Source of the DNA: Mixophyes australis
Lineage: Eukaryota > Chordata > Amphibia > Anura > Limnodynastidae
Length of the DNA: 64,000 nucleotides
Direction of reading: 5' to 3'
Assembly (NCBI GenBank): GCA_036250195.1
Contig: JAVHZZ010000004.1
Span: forward strand, 163,162,869-163,226,868
Shown: piece by piece, positions 55,200-64,000 of the stretch
Layout of the letters: each line of letters starts with the position of its first letter
Numbering within the stretch: the first letter of the stretch is position 1
Program-made: the position numbers and the translations under genes
Notes under the pieces: generated by a model
The model's database searches: none
What the model was told of the DNA's origin: nothing
What the model saw: the letters and a program-made list of their open reading frames with translations, nothing else

Positions 55200-55850
55200 A
55201 TCTCTCCTGTTTGTTTTATCTGTCATCTGTGCAATTACTACGGCTATATGTAGGATTATTCCTGCAGTTCATTGATTCAGCTAGTTGCTAGGTAAAAAGT
55301 TACAATCTTCCTTCAGCTCTCAGTCTGACAGCTCAGCTGTTCAATCATTTACCACACTCATGCAGCTAATCATCCTGCAGTTTCTGATTGGTGCTGTTGC
55401 CTTTTTAATCCTCTTTCTGACTTCATACCAATGCTTATGATCATTTCTGCTTGACCTAGTATGCCTTGTATATTGACCTGTTGTGTTATCAGTGTTTGAC
55501 CCAGATTTGTTTAAAAGATTCTGCTGTCTTCTCCACTCCTGACTCTTGGCTTGTTAAATGGATCTGCATATATATCTCTACCTGCCCTGACCCCTGTCTT
55601 GTTTCTAGGAACTGCTGTCTTCTCTACTTCTGACTGTGACCTGTCTGTTATTTGCATTAACCCCTGCCTGTCTGTCAGTATGGCACACTGCACCATGTGG
55701 TTGCTCACTACCTGCTACCATGTGCTGTCCACTCCACTGGTCAAGTGATATTCTGATTCTCAGTTTACTTTATGACACCATCAAGGTTGCTCACTACCTC
55801 CTACTGTGTTTTGTCCACTCCACCGGGCAATTGTAAATCACAAAGTAATT
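55200..55850. repeat. possible solo LTR or retroelement remnant
   Basis: A pyrimidine-rich stretch with repeated CTGCTGTCTTCTC, GACCCCTGTCTTG and CACTACCTGCTACC phrases resembles the LTR ends of vertebrate gypsy-type elements. No boundaries or duplication are seen, so this is tentative. Confidence 0.25.
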
Positions 55851-58800
55851 TGTGGGGGCAACAAAGTACTGTGGAACGTGTCTTGTTCCTCAGAATGGGG
55901 GCTGCTAAAGGTGAACATCTCGAGAAGCAGTTCTAGTAGTTGAGGATGTAGAAAATGAATCTGTAATTGAAAGGTACACTTTCTCACTGAGAAATTACGT
56001 TGAGGCTATGGGGCTCATATAGAGTTGGACATACAGTACGTCTGTTTTATTTGTGTAAGATGCATTTGCTTATTGTGCACATGAACAAAAACATACGCAT
56101 ACATCCGCATTTGTTGTTTTGTTGTTGTTTTTTTCACATCTTACACCTGTAGTGGCAGAGGGAAGTAAGGCCGAGCGTAGGCTGATTGAGGGCATTGTCA
56201 CAGAATTGCAAATCAAGAGGACTTGGATACAGATACACCTGTAAGGAGGCATATCTCTTGCGGGTTTTGGATGCATGGTATTAAAGTAATTCTACCATTT
56301 TCAAATAAGCATTGCCCAAGCGATTGTATTGTGTTTCCGAAGCACAAGCAATTTATTTAGCAAAAGCAATTTGTTTAGCAGTTCAATAAATAAGTACAAT
56401 ACAGTACAATAAAGCCGATACATGATACCTATTAAAGATGTTACATTAAATTTAGGAAAGTATAAAACACCGAATACATTACATTTTCCTTATAGAGCTC
56501 CCCTTGGACAATGGAACACAGCCATGCTCACATGTAGCCACGTTCAGAGAGAGAGAGCTAACAAAAGCCAGCATGCTTGTATATATTTGTCCAGCTAACA
56601 CTTAGTAAGGTCTTCATTGGTCCAGGTTTAATGGCATTCCAGTTCCTTGTAAGTTATAGGTCAGTTCATTTGATCCTTACAGAGGGTGAGGGGAACATCC
56701 CCCACCCTATTGTTCCCATGATTTGACTCTGAATGACCAGTTCAAACTGACCCACATAAAAGTATTTAAGAGCATTAATCTCATATTGCTTGTATCTTGC
56801 GATCGCTAGATGCGATCGCTATTCCATCCACAGCGCGTTAATGCTGGTGAAATAAGCTTTAATATGAGACCAAACTCTTTATCCTTTAAAACACCTGAAC
56901 CATAAAAACCTTTACTACAGTATTATATATAAATAAATATACAATCTAATACATTTTACTAATAAATGAATGCGGATTGGAACCTTTAATAAATATGAAA
57001 TATATAAATAACCAAATGTTGTAGTGCGAGTGTGTGCGTATTTTACCGCGTGATAGCGCCATGCCCCGTGTAGCGTGGCATGCTGAGTACAATCAAACGA
57101 TAAAACAATATTAACCAATATACTTTTCGTTCATCCAATTATATGACTTCGACAATGGTGAAATGACACACAATCTTGATCATCACAATCTGCAGCACTA
57201 GCTAGCTACTTCTGATTGCAGATTGAATTCTCTAGCTGATAGTACTTAAAATATTAGTGTGGATTCAACATTATATGAAGTTAAATCCATCTATTCACAA
57301 GATTTCCACTTCAATTTTAAAGGGTTAAATAACATATATGTGTAATTAATTGAAATTAATTTGTATATGTGTTTGTATTTAATTATATTTTATACGGTAA
57401 ATATGACTTTTGCATTTATTAATACCTGTCAAGTCACTATTCCCTGTTGTGTATTTGACATTACATTATTATATTATATACAAATAGGGTAATGCGACTT
57501 TAGCATTTACTACAAACTCAACCAAGCTACATTTCTAATCTATTTTTATGCTTTCTCTACTATATCATGCGGCTCTACATATAACAGGTTTTATTCCAGA
57601 TGTATACCTGGTGCAAATGCAACTAAATGTATGCACATAAATGTGCTTTTTCCCATCTGTGTATTTTCCTGTGTACAATCAATAATGTGTCCAACTCTAC
57701 ATGAACTACTATGGGACTATCAAAATGAAATGGTTAATGCTTTCTCTGAAGACATTACTAGGTGGCTGTTTTAGTCCAAACGACCTAAGAAGGAGAGGAT
57801 CACAGTATTAATATTGCCCGCATTGACCAAACTACAATTTTTTACAATTGGCAACCAAAAGCTGTAGTATGTCTCCATCTTCCAACACAGAGAAGATGTA
57901 AATATAACACCCCCAAAAGGTGGCATCATGGACTTGTTTATTTTAGATATCTCTTCAGGATAATCTACGTAGACATTGGTAAGTATTATAAGTGCAGTGC
58001 AGATCTTTAGTGTACCTGTCTCCTGACTTGCAGGAAAAGTCCAGTAGTTATCATATAGTCACTGCTTTTAGAAATAAAGTGTCATACCGCATGCACTTCT
58101 CTTTCAGTATTGACCAAATGTAAAATGAGACTGATTTAGTAGACAAAGGGCCCTAAACAAGTTTCGCAAAACACCCTTAGTGTCCCTTAAGTTAGTATTG
58201 CAAAGTTTTATAAAAGGAAAAGTGCAGTGTGTGAGGAACTGGGTGATCAACTCAATTTGATTACATAGAGGGTGACTAATACGCCCTGCCAAATAGTTCA
58301 CAAAAGTATCAAACAGGCTTCTCCAGAAAACTTCTAGACATTTTTCAGAAATTCTAGTTCTACAAAAAGATTCCCTTCATTGTCAGTAAACTAGTTGTTC
58401 CATAGTCCACTATGATTTCTTTTGTAAAATGATTTTGATAGCCTCATTTAGCAGTTGTTCATAACAGAATCTGTCAGTCAATATGGCATATTACTCTTGA
58501 CAATATTTTAAAATAAAGACAATGACAGCACCATCCCTAATGCAAACCATAATTGTAAGGTTACAATCAGCCCTAATTAAGACTACAGTTAGCTTTGGAC
58601 TGTGCTCGAACAGTGGCTCCTGCTATAGTTTCCATGAGAACATACAGAAAGGTGCAATTAAATGTTGTGCCTGCTAAAGCTATAATTACACACTTTATTT
58701 TCCAGTGCTTAGCAATGACCCTGTAATATTTTCTTTATATCCTACTAATGGTAGTTAGAAATCTTGCTGTTTCCGCTTTTTTTTCTCTATACATGTTTAT

Positions 58801-58924
58801 TTTAACATAGAGCAAATTTATTTTCTAAATATAATCCAATATCTCTTACCATTTGCATTCATTAGCTTAAAAGGGAGCTGTGATACTATTTTGTCTGAAG
58901 GCAAAAAGAAATATCACCCATTAA
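55851..58924. other. repeat-poor DNA, no gene seen
   Basis: No coding exon, RNA gene or named repeat could be supported in these 3 kb. A loose inverted pair (TTAATCTCATATTGCTTG and AAGCTTTAATATGAGAC) brackets 56776-56870 with two GCGATCGC sites near its centre and may be a small MITE. Confidence 0.45.
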
Positions 58925-59257
58925 CTAGAGATGAGCGCTCTCGGATTTTGTAAATCCGAGCCCACCCGAACCTTTCCGCAGAGCCGTAACTAGGGTGGTG
59001 CGGGCGGTGCCGTCGCCCCGAGCGCAAACCCAAGAGGGCGCAGCAGCCGCCCGCTACCTTCCCCTACCCGCCGGCATAGTAAAAAAAAAAAAAAAAAAAG
59101 TCAATAAAGTTAATACAAAAGGGGAAGAAAAAAAAAAAAAAAAAGAAGTCACCTGATCTCCCGGCGGTTCCCAGCAGTCTCCTCGCTCCCACTGAATGTG
59201 ACGTCATCACGCCCGACGTCATATTCAGCGAGGAGCACTGCTGGGGCAGAAGCAGCA

Positions 59258-59350
59258 GGACACAGGACACAGGACACAGGACACAGGACACAGGACACAG
59301 GACAGAGAACACAGGACAGAGAACACAGAATAGAGGACACAGGACACAGG
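59258..59350. repeat. 7-bp tandem repeat (GGACACA)
   Basis: About a dozen units, some as GGACAGAGAACACA variants. Short frames across it are artefacts. Confidence 0.9.
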
Positions 59351-59834
59351 AAAGGTAAGTAAAATTGTATTTATATTATGTGTGTGTGGGCAGGCTATGT
59401 ATTTTTACTCAGCTTAGGAGGTCACTCAATATTCAAAACCCAGTATTTTTTTGCAAAATGCCTTTTACAACAATCCAGTAATTGTTTTACTAAACAATTG
59501 ATCTGTAAGCGATCTGGAATGTACCCAAAGTGCTTATTTATTAACTTATCCAGCAAGTTAGTAGGTCAAATGTATTTTAGAAAAAAAACTAAATTAAAAA
59601 AAAAATTTGTGTTCTGCAAAATTAAATATCCTTTTTGCTTGTGGGCACTTGTGAGTGCTAAAGGAGGCACACATTTATTTTCTTTACTACCCCCTGACCT
59701 ATAAGATCTGTTCTGTTACTTGACCTAATATTCCCATCTTGCCTCTTTTTAGTGTACTATATTAAAATAGCAATGTATGTCATAGGGCTTCTCCTTTCTA
59801 TATAAAAAAAGCTAGGTTAATGGAATCCCACCAC

Positions 59835-59860
59835 TGTGTGTGTGTGTGTATATATGTGTA

Positions 59861-59921
<61 letters not shown>
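59835..59921. repeat. (TG)n/(TA)n microsatellite
   Basis: TG-rich at its left, then about 50 bp of TA. Confidence 0.95.
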
Positions 59922-59923
<2 letters not shown>

Positions 59924-60290
59924 TTTCAGTAAAGTGCTAGCCACACCCACACATTAGGTTGGCCACACCCACTTGTCAAATGCCACTCCCACTTAGATGG
60001 GGGGCGCCGGTGCCCTGTCTCGCCCAGGGCACTAAAATGTCTAGTTACGGCACTGCCTTTCCGTTCCGAGTCGTATCCGAGACAGATCCGGGTATTGGCG
60101 CCAAATGAAAACTTGAAACCGAGGCTCTGAGTCATAATCCCGCTGTCGGATCTCGCGATACTCGGATCCTATAGATTCCCCGCTAGTCGCCGCCATCTTC
60201 ACTCGGGCATTGATCAGGGTAGAGGGAGGGTTTGTTTTAGGTGGTCCTCTGTTCTGGTAGATCTCGGGCTGTGCTGTGCTGTGCTGTGTT

Positions 60291-60939
60291 CTGCAGTATC
60301 AGTCCAGTGGTGCTGTGTGCTGTGCTCTGTCAATTTTGAGTTCAGTGGTGCTGCTGGGTCCTGTGTGCTGTGTCCTGTTCAGTCCAGTGGTCCTGTGTCC
60401 CGTGCTCTGTGCTTCAAAGGCATAGTTATTTCCCCAATATGCCCAAGTGTTTAAAAAATTAAAAAAAAGTTAATAAAAAAAAAATACAAAAAACAAATTA
60501 ATTTTTTTTTTTAATTACAACAAAATTTGCCAAACCAATCCTGCAGTATAAGCCCATTGGTACTGCAATATTACCAAGTTCACACATTCAGCAGTAAAAG
60601 TCCAGTGTATCTGCTGCAATATTACAAAGTTCACACATTCTGCAGTATCAGTCCAGTGGTGCTGTGTGCTGTGCTCTGTCAATTTTGAGTTCAGTGGTGC
60701 TGCTGGGTCCTGTGTGCTGTGTCCTGTTCAGTCTAGTGGTGCTGTGTCCCGTGCTCTGTGCTTCTAAGGGCATAGTTATTTCCCCAATATTCCCAAGTGT
60801 TTAAAAAATAAAAAAAAAAGTTAATAAAAAAAAAATACAAATTTTTTTTTTAAAAAAAAATTAAATTACAACAAAATTTGCAAAAACCAATCCTGCAGTA
60901 TAAGTCCATTGGTACTGCAATATTACCAAGTTCACACAT
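60291..60939. repeat. two tandem copies of a 300-350-bp unit in the hAT 5' region
   Basis: TCTGCAGTAT starts each unit at 60291 and 60639 and a remnant third at 60940. Each unit contains CAGTCCAGTGGTGCTGTGTG, a TCCTGTTCAGTC stretch, GGCATAGTTATTTCCCCAAT and A-rich runs. It lies in the likely 5' UTR of the transposase gene. Confidence 0.85.
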
Positions 60940-60964
60940 TCTGCAGTATCTTGTGCTACATATA

Positions 60965-61310
60965 ATGGAGACCAAAAATTCAAGACCCACTTCCTCCTGA
61001 TGCTGAAGCTGCTGCCACTAGTCATGACATAGACGATGAAATGCCATCAACGTCGTCTTCCAAGCCTGATGCCCAATCTCCTAGTACAGGGCATGTAAAA
61101 TCCAAAAAGCCCAAGTTCTCAAAAAAAAAGCAAAAAGAGAAACTTAAAATCATCTGAGGAGAAACGTAAAGTTGGCAATATGCCATTTACGACACGTAGT
61201 GGCAAGGTACGGCTTAGGCCCTGGCCCGTGTTCATGACTAGTGGTCCATCTTCACCCAAGAATCTTAGCCCTCCTCCTCCTCCCCCCCCTACAAAAAATT
61301 GAAGAGAGTT
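60965..61310 (+). pseudogene. possible upstream part of the hAT transposase frame, broken
   Basis: A plus-strand frame reads DAEAAATSHDIDDEMPSTSS then a Lys-rich stretch, and after an A-run near 61120 another frame reads SSEEKRKVGNMPFTTRSGKV. The switch happens at homopolymer runs, so the transposase N-terminus may once have started further upstream, or these may be untranslated. Confidence 0.35.
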
Positions 61311-63854
61311 ATGCTGTCAGCAACAAAACGGCAAACAACTCTGCCTTCTAAAGAGAAATTATCACAATTCCCCAAGGCGAGTCCAAGGGTGTTGGTGGTT
61401 GTCAAGCCTGACCTTCCCATCACTGTACGGGAAGAGGTGGCTCGGAAGGAGGCTATTGATGATGTAGCTGGCGCTGTGGAGGAACTTGATGATGAGGATG
61501 GTGATGTGGTTATTGTAAATGAGGCACCAGGGGGGGAAACAGCTGATGTCCATGGGATGAAAAAGCCCATCGTCATGCCTGGTCAGAAGACCAAAAAATG
61601 CACCTCTTCGGTCTGGAGTTATTTTTATCCAAATCCGAACAACCAATGTATGGCCATATGTAGCTTATGTAAAGCTCAAATAAGCATGGGTAAGGATCTT
61701 GCCCAACTAGGGACATCCTCCCTTATACGTCACCTGAATAACCTTCATAGTTCAGTGGTTAGTTCAGGAACTGGGGCTAGGACCGTCATCGGTACAGGGA
61801 CACCTAAATCCCGTGGTCCAGTTGGATACACACCAGCAACACCCTCCTCGTCAACTTCCTCCACGATCTCCATCAGATTGAGTCCTGCAGCCCAAGTCAG
61901 CAGCCAGACTGAGTCCTCTCCAATACGGGATTCATCCGAGGAATCCTGCAGCGGTACGCCTACTACTGCCACTGCTGCTGTTAGTCGGTCATCTTCCCAG
62001 AGGGGAAGTCGTAAGACCGCTAAGTCTTTCACAAAACAATTGACCGTCCAACAGTCGTTTGCCATGACCACAAAATACGATAGTAGTCACCCTATTGCAA
62101 AGCGTATAACTGCGGCTGTAACTGCAATGTTGGTGTTAGACGTGCGCCCGGTGTCCACCATTAGTGGAGTGGGATTTAGAGGGTTGATGGAGGTATTGTG
62201 TCCCCGGTACCAAATCCCATCGAGATTCCACTTTACTAGGCAGGCGATACCAAAAATGTACAGAGAAGTACGATCAAGTGTCCTCAGTGCTCTGAAAAAT
62301 GCGGTTGTACCCACTGTCCACTTAACCACGGACATGTGGACAAGTGGTTCTGGGCAAACGAAGGACTATATGACTGTGACAGCCCACTGGGTAGATGCAT
62401 CGCCTTCCGCAGCAACAGCTGCATCAGTAGCAGCATCTACAAAATGGCTGCTCGTGCAAAGGCAGGCAACATTGTGTATTACAGGCTTTAATAAAAGGCA
62501 CAACGCTGACAACATATTGGAGAAACTGAGGGAAATTATCTCCCAGTGGCTTACCCCACTTAGACTCTTATGGGGATTTGTGGTGTCAGACAATGCCAGT
62601 AACATTGTGCGGGCATTAAATATGGGCAATTTCCAGCACGTCCCATGTTTTGCCCACACCATTAATTTGGTGGTGCAGCATTACCTCAAGAGTGACAGGG
62701 GTGTGCAGGAGATGCTTGCGGTGGCGCGCAAAATTGCTGGACACTTTCGGCATTCAGCCAGTGCCTACCGCAGACTAGAGGCACATCAAAAAAGCATGAA
62801 CCTGCCCTGCCATCACCTCAAACAAGAGGTTGTGACGCGCTGGAACTCCACCCTCTATATGCTGCAGAGGATGGAGGAGCAGCAAAAGGCCATTCAGACC
62901 TACACAGCCACCTACGACATAGGCAAAGGAGTGGGGATGCGCCTGAGTCAAGCGCAGTGGAGACTGATTTCCGTGTTGTGCAAGGTTCTCCAGCCGTTTA
63001 AACTTGCCACACGAGAAGTCAGTTCCGACACTGCCAGCCTGAGTCAGGTCATTCCCCTGATCAGGCTGTTGCAGAAGCAGCTGGAGAAAGTGAGGGAGGA
63101 GCTGGTAAAGCATTGCGATCCAACAAAGCATGTAGCTCTTGTGGATGAAGCCCTTCGTACGCTTTGCCAGGATCCGAGGGTGGTCACTCTTTTAAAGTCA
63201 GAGGAATACATTCTGGCCACCGTGCTCGATCCTCGGTTTAAAGCGTATGTTGTGTCTCTGTTTCCGGCGGACACAAGTCTACAGCGGTGCAAAGACCTTC
63301 TGGTCAGGAGATTGTCCTCTGAAGAGGACCGTGACATGCCAGCAGCTCCTCCTTCATTTTCTTCCACATCTATGGCTGCGAGGAAAAAGCTCAGTTTTCC
63401 TAAAAGAGCCGCTGGCGGGGATGCTGATAACATCTGGTCCGGACTGAAGGACCTGCCAACCATTGCAGACATGTCTACTGTCGCTGCATTGGATGCTGTC
63501 ACAATTGAAAAAATGGTGGAGGATTATTTTGCTGACACCATCCAAATAGACATGTCAGACAGTCCATATTGTTACTGGCAGGAAAAAAAGGCAGTTTGGA
63601 AGCCCCTGTACAAACTGGCTCTATTTTACCTGAGTTGTCCCCCCTCCAGTGTGTACTCGGAAAGAGTTTTTAGTGCAGCGGGGAACCTGGTCAGTGAGCG
63701 GCGAAGGAGGTTGCTTCCTCACAACGTTGAAAAAATGATGTTTATAAAAATGAATAATCAATTCCTCAATGAAGTACAGCACTGCCCTCCAGATAGTACA
63801 GAGGGACCTGTGGTTGTGGAGTCCAGCGGGGACGAATTGATAATGTGTGAGTAG
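61311..63854 (+). CDS. hAT transposase with BED zinc finger (847 aa)
   Basis: The first ATG is at 61311. Residues from that ATG: an acidic N-terminus; a BED-type finger at about 96-148 with C117, C120, H141, H146 (W102 upstream); a Ser/Thr-rich linker; then the hAT catalytic domain with D341 (LTTDMWTSGSGQTKDYMTV), D427 (FVVSDNASNIVRAL), a CFAH motif at 446-449 and RWNST at 510-514. The C-terminal dimerisation region spans about 766-819 with CPPSSVYSERVFSAAGNLVS. The third catalytic acid should lie in the C-terminal half. There is no internal stop, and length and layout are normal for the ZBED-type hAT group. hAT transposases excise DNA with hairpin flanks and make 8-bp duplications. Confidence 0.92.
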   Translation: MLSATKRQTTLPSKEKLSQFPKASPRVLVVVKPDLPITVREEVARKEAIDDVAGAVEELDDEDGDVVIVNEAPGGETADVHGMKKPIVMPGQKTKKCTSSVWSYFYPNPNNQCMAICSLCKAQISMGKDLAQLGTSSLIRHLNNLHSSVVSSGTGARTVIGTGTPKSRGPVGYTPATPSSSTSSTISIRLSPAAQVSSQTESSPIRDSSEESCSGTPTTATAAVSRSSSQRGSRKTAKSFTKQLTVQQSFAMTTKYDSSHPIAKRITAAVTAMLVLDVRPVSTISGVGFRGLMEVLCPRYQIPSRFHFTRQAIPKMYREVRSSVLSALKNAVVPTVHLTTDMWTSGSGQTKDYMTVTAHWVDASPSAATAASVAASTKWLLVQRQATLCITGFNKRHNADNILEKLREIISQWLTPLRLLWGFVVSDNASNIVRALNMGNFQHVPCFAHTINLVVQHYLKSDRGVQEMLAVARKIAGHFRHSASAYRRLEAHQKSMNLPCHHLKQEVVTRWNSTLYMLQRMEEQQKAIQTYTATYDIGKGVGMRLSQAQWRLISVLCKVLQPFKLATREVSSDTASLSQVIPLIRLLQKQLEKVREELVKHCDPTKHVALVDEALRTLCQDPRVVTLLKSEEYILATVLDPRFKAYVVSLFPADTSLQRCKDLLVRRLSSEEDRDMPAAPPSFSSTSMAARKKLSFPKRAAGGDADNIWSGLKDLPTIADMSTVAALDAVTIEKMVEDYFADTIQIDMSDSPYCYWQEKKAVWKPLYKLALFYLSCPPSSVYSERVFSAAGNLVSERRRRLLPHNVEKMMFIKMNNQFLNEVQHCPPDSTEGPVVVESSGDELIMCE

Positions 63855-64000
63855 GAGGAAGTACACACTGTAGGGGGAGAGGAATCAGAGGTTGAGGATG
63901 AGGACGACATCTTTCCTCAGTAGAGCCTGTTTAGTTTGTACAGGGAGAGATGAATTGTTATTTTGGTGTGGGGGCCCAAACAAACCAATCATTTCAGCCA
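63855..64000 (+). other. 3' sequence of the hAT element, window edge
   Basis: Non-coding sequence after the transposase stop; the element continues beyond the window. Confidence 0.6.

Larger units (their letters stand above)
58979..60055. mobile_element. non-autonomous hAT nested in the larger hAT
   Basis: It begins CAGAGCCGTAACTAGG and ends CTAGTTACGGCACTG, inverted copies. CCTTTCCG flanks both sides (58971-58978 and 60056-60063). The 1,077-bp element has A-runs, a tandem array of GGACACA units (59258-59350), a splice-donor-like AAAG|GTAAGT (59354/59355) and a TG/TA microsatellite (59835-59920). No transposase remains. Confidence 0.95.
58925..64000 (+). mobile_element. autonomous hAT transposon, right end outside the window
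   Basis: The left end reads CTAGAGATGAGCGCTCTCGG, a known type of hAT terminus in frogs by recollection. The element carries an uninterrupted transposase frame. It is split at 58979-60055 by a smaller hAT. The right terminal repeat and target duplication are not in the window, so the exact left boundary is approximate. Confidence 0.75.

Noticed and set aside
59064..59340. Cys/Pro-repeat frames on the minus strand
   Set aside because: They are translations of the GGACACA tandem repeat and A-runs in a non-autonomous hAT.

Overview
This is vertebrate nuclear DNA, most likely from an amphibian and probably a frog. The host gene encodes a vertebrate-type protein split by GT/AG introns. It is surrounded by dense repeats typical of anuran genomes: Tc1, hAT, palindromic MITEs, L1, an L2/CR1-like LINE, tRNA-type SINEs and a chromodomain Ty3/gypsy element. 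There is no bacterial or organellar sequence, and the species cannot be named from the sequence alone.

Host gene: the left 29.5 kb holds the 5' half of SEPHS1 (selenophosphate synthetase 1 paralogue) on the minus strand. A CpG island at about 29.1-29.56 kb has two candidate untranslated first exons with good splice donors. Four coding exons follow at 24993-25185, 15074-15177, 11658-11765 and 9306-9460. Their phases fit and they encode residues 1-186 plus two bases of codon 187. The remaining exons lie beyond coordinate 1. The protein has Thr at position 29, where true Sec/Cys selenophosphate synthetases have Sec or Cys, so it is SEPHS1 and not SEPHS2. The introns are filled with transposon relics: a Tc1 nested in a Tc1, a decayed third Tc1, hAT MITEs with 8-bp target duplications, SINEs and several long foldback elements.

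Transposon nest, 30-54 kb: a near full-length L1 on the minus strand (31460-52893, 15-bp target duplication with one mismatch) was entered by an L2/CR1-like LINE (about 34580-36911, plus strand), a MITE (51549-51979) and a chromovirus-type Ty3/gypsy retrotransposon (38034-50378, 5-bp duplication ATGGG). The gypsy element has two 2,010-bp LTRs with only three differences seen by eye. Its 5' LTR was then entered by a 4,064-bp hAT element (39501-43564, 8-bp duplication CTGTGGAT), which carries a 2.36-kb minisatellite of a 34-bp unit. The gypsy element has gag (CCHC), protease, RT, RNase H, integrase, a GPY-like module and a chromodomain, with one frame break between RT and RNase H. Two bases after its 5' LTR, a 10-nt stretch is the perfect complement of an LTR sequence 31 nt downstream of a TATA-like box. 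This is the arrangement expected of Tf1/sushi-type self-primed reverse transcription.

Right end, 54-64 kb: repeat-poor DNA is followed from about 58925 by an apparently autonomous hAT transposon. It has a BED zinc finger and an uninterrupted transposase frame of about 847 codons, and it runs off the window. It was entered near its left end by a 1,077-bp non-autonomous hAT with a perfect 8-bp duplication.

The only host gene seen is SEPHS1. Everything else supportable is mobile or repetitive DNA, and the main interest lies in the order of insertions, the self-priming signature and the intron-like relics inside non-autonomous hAT elements.
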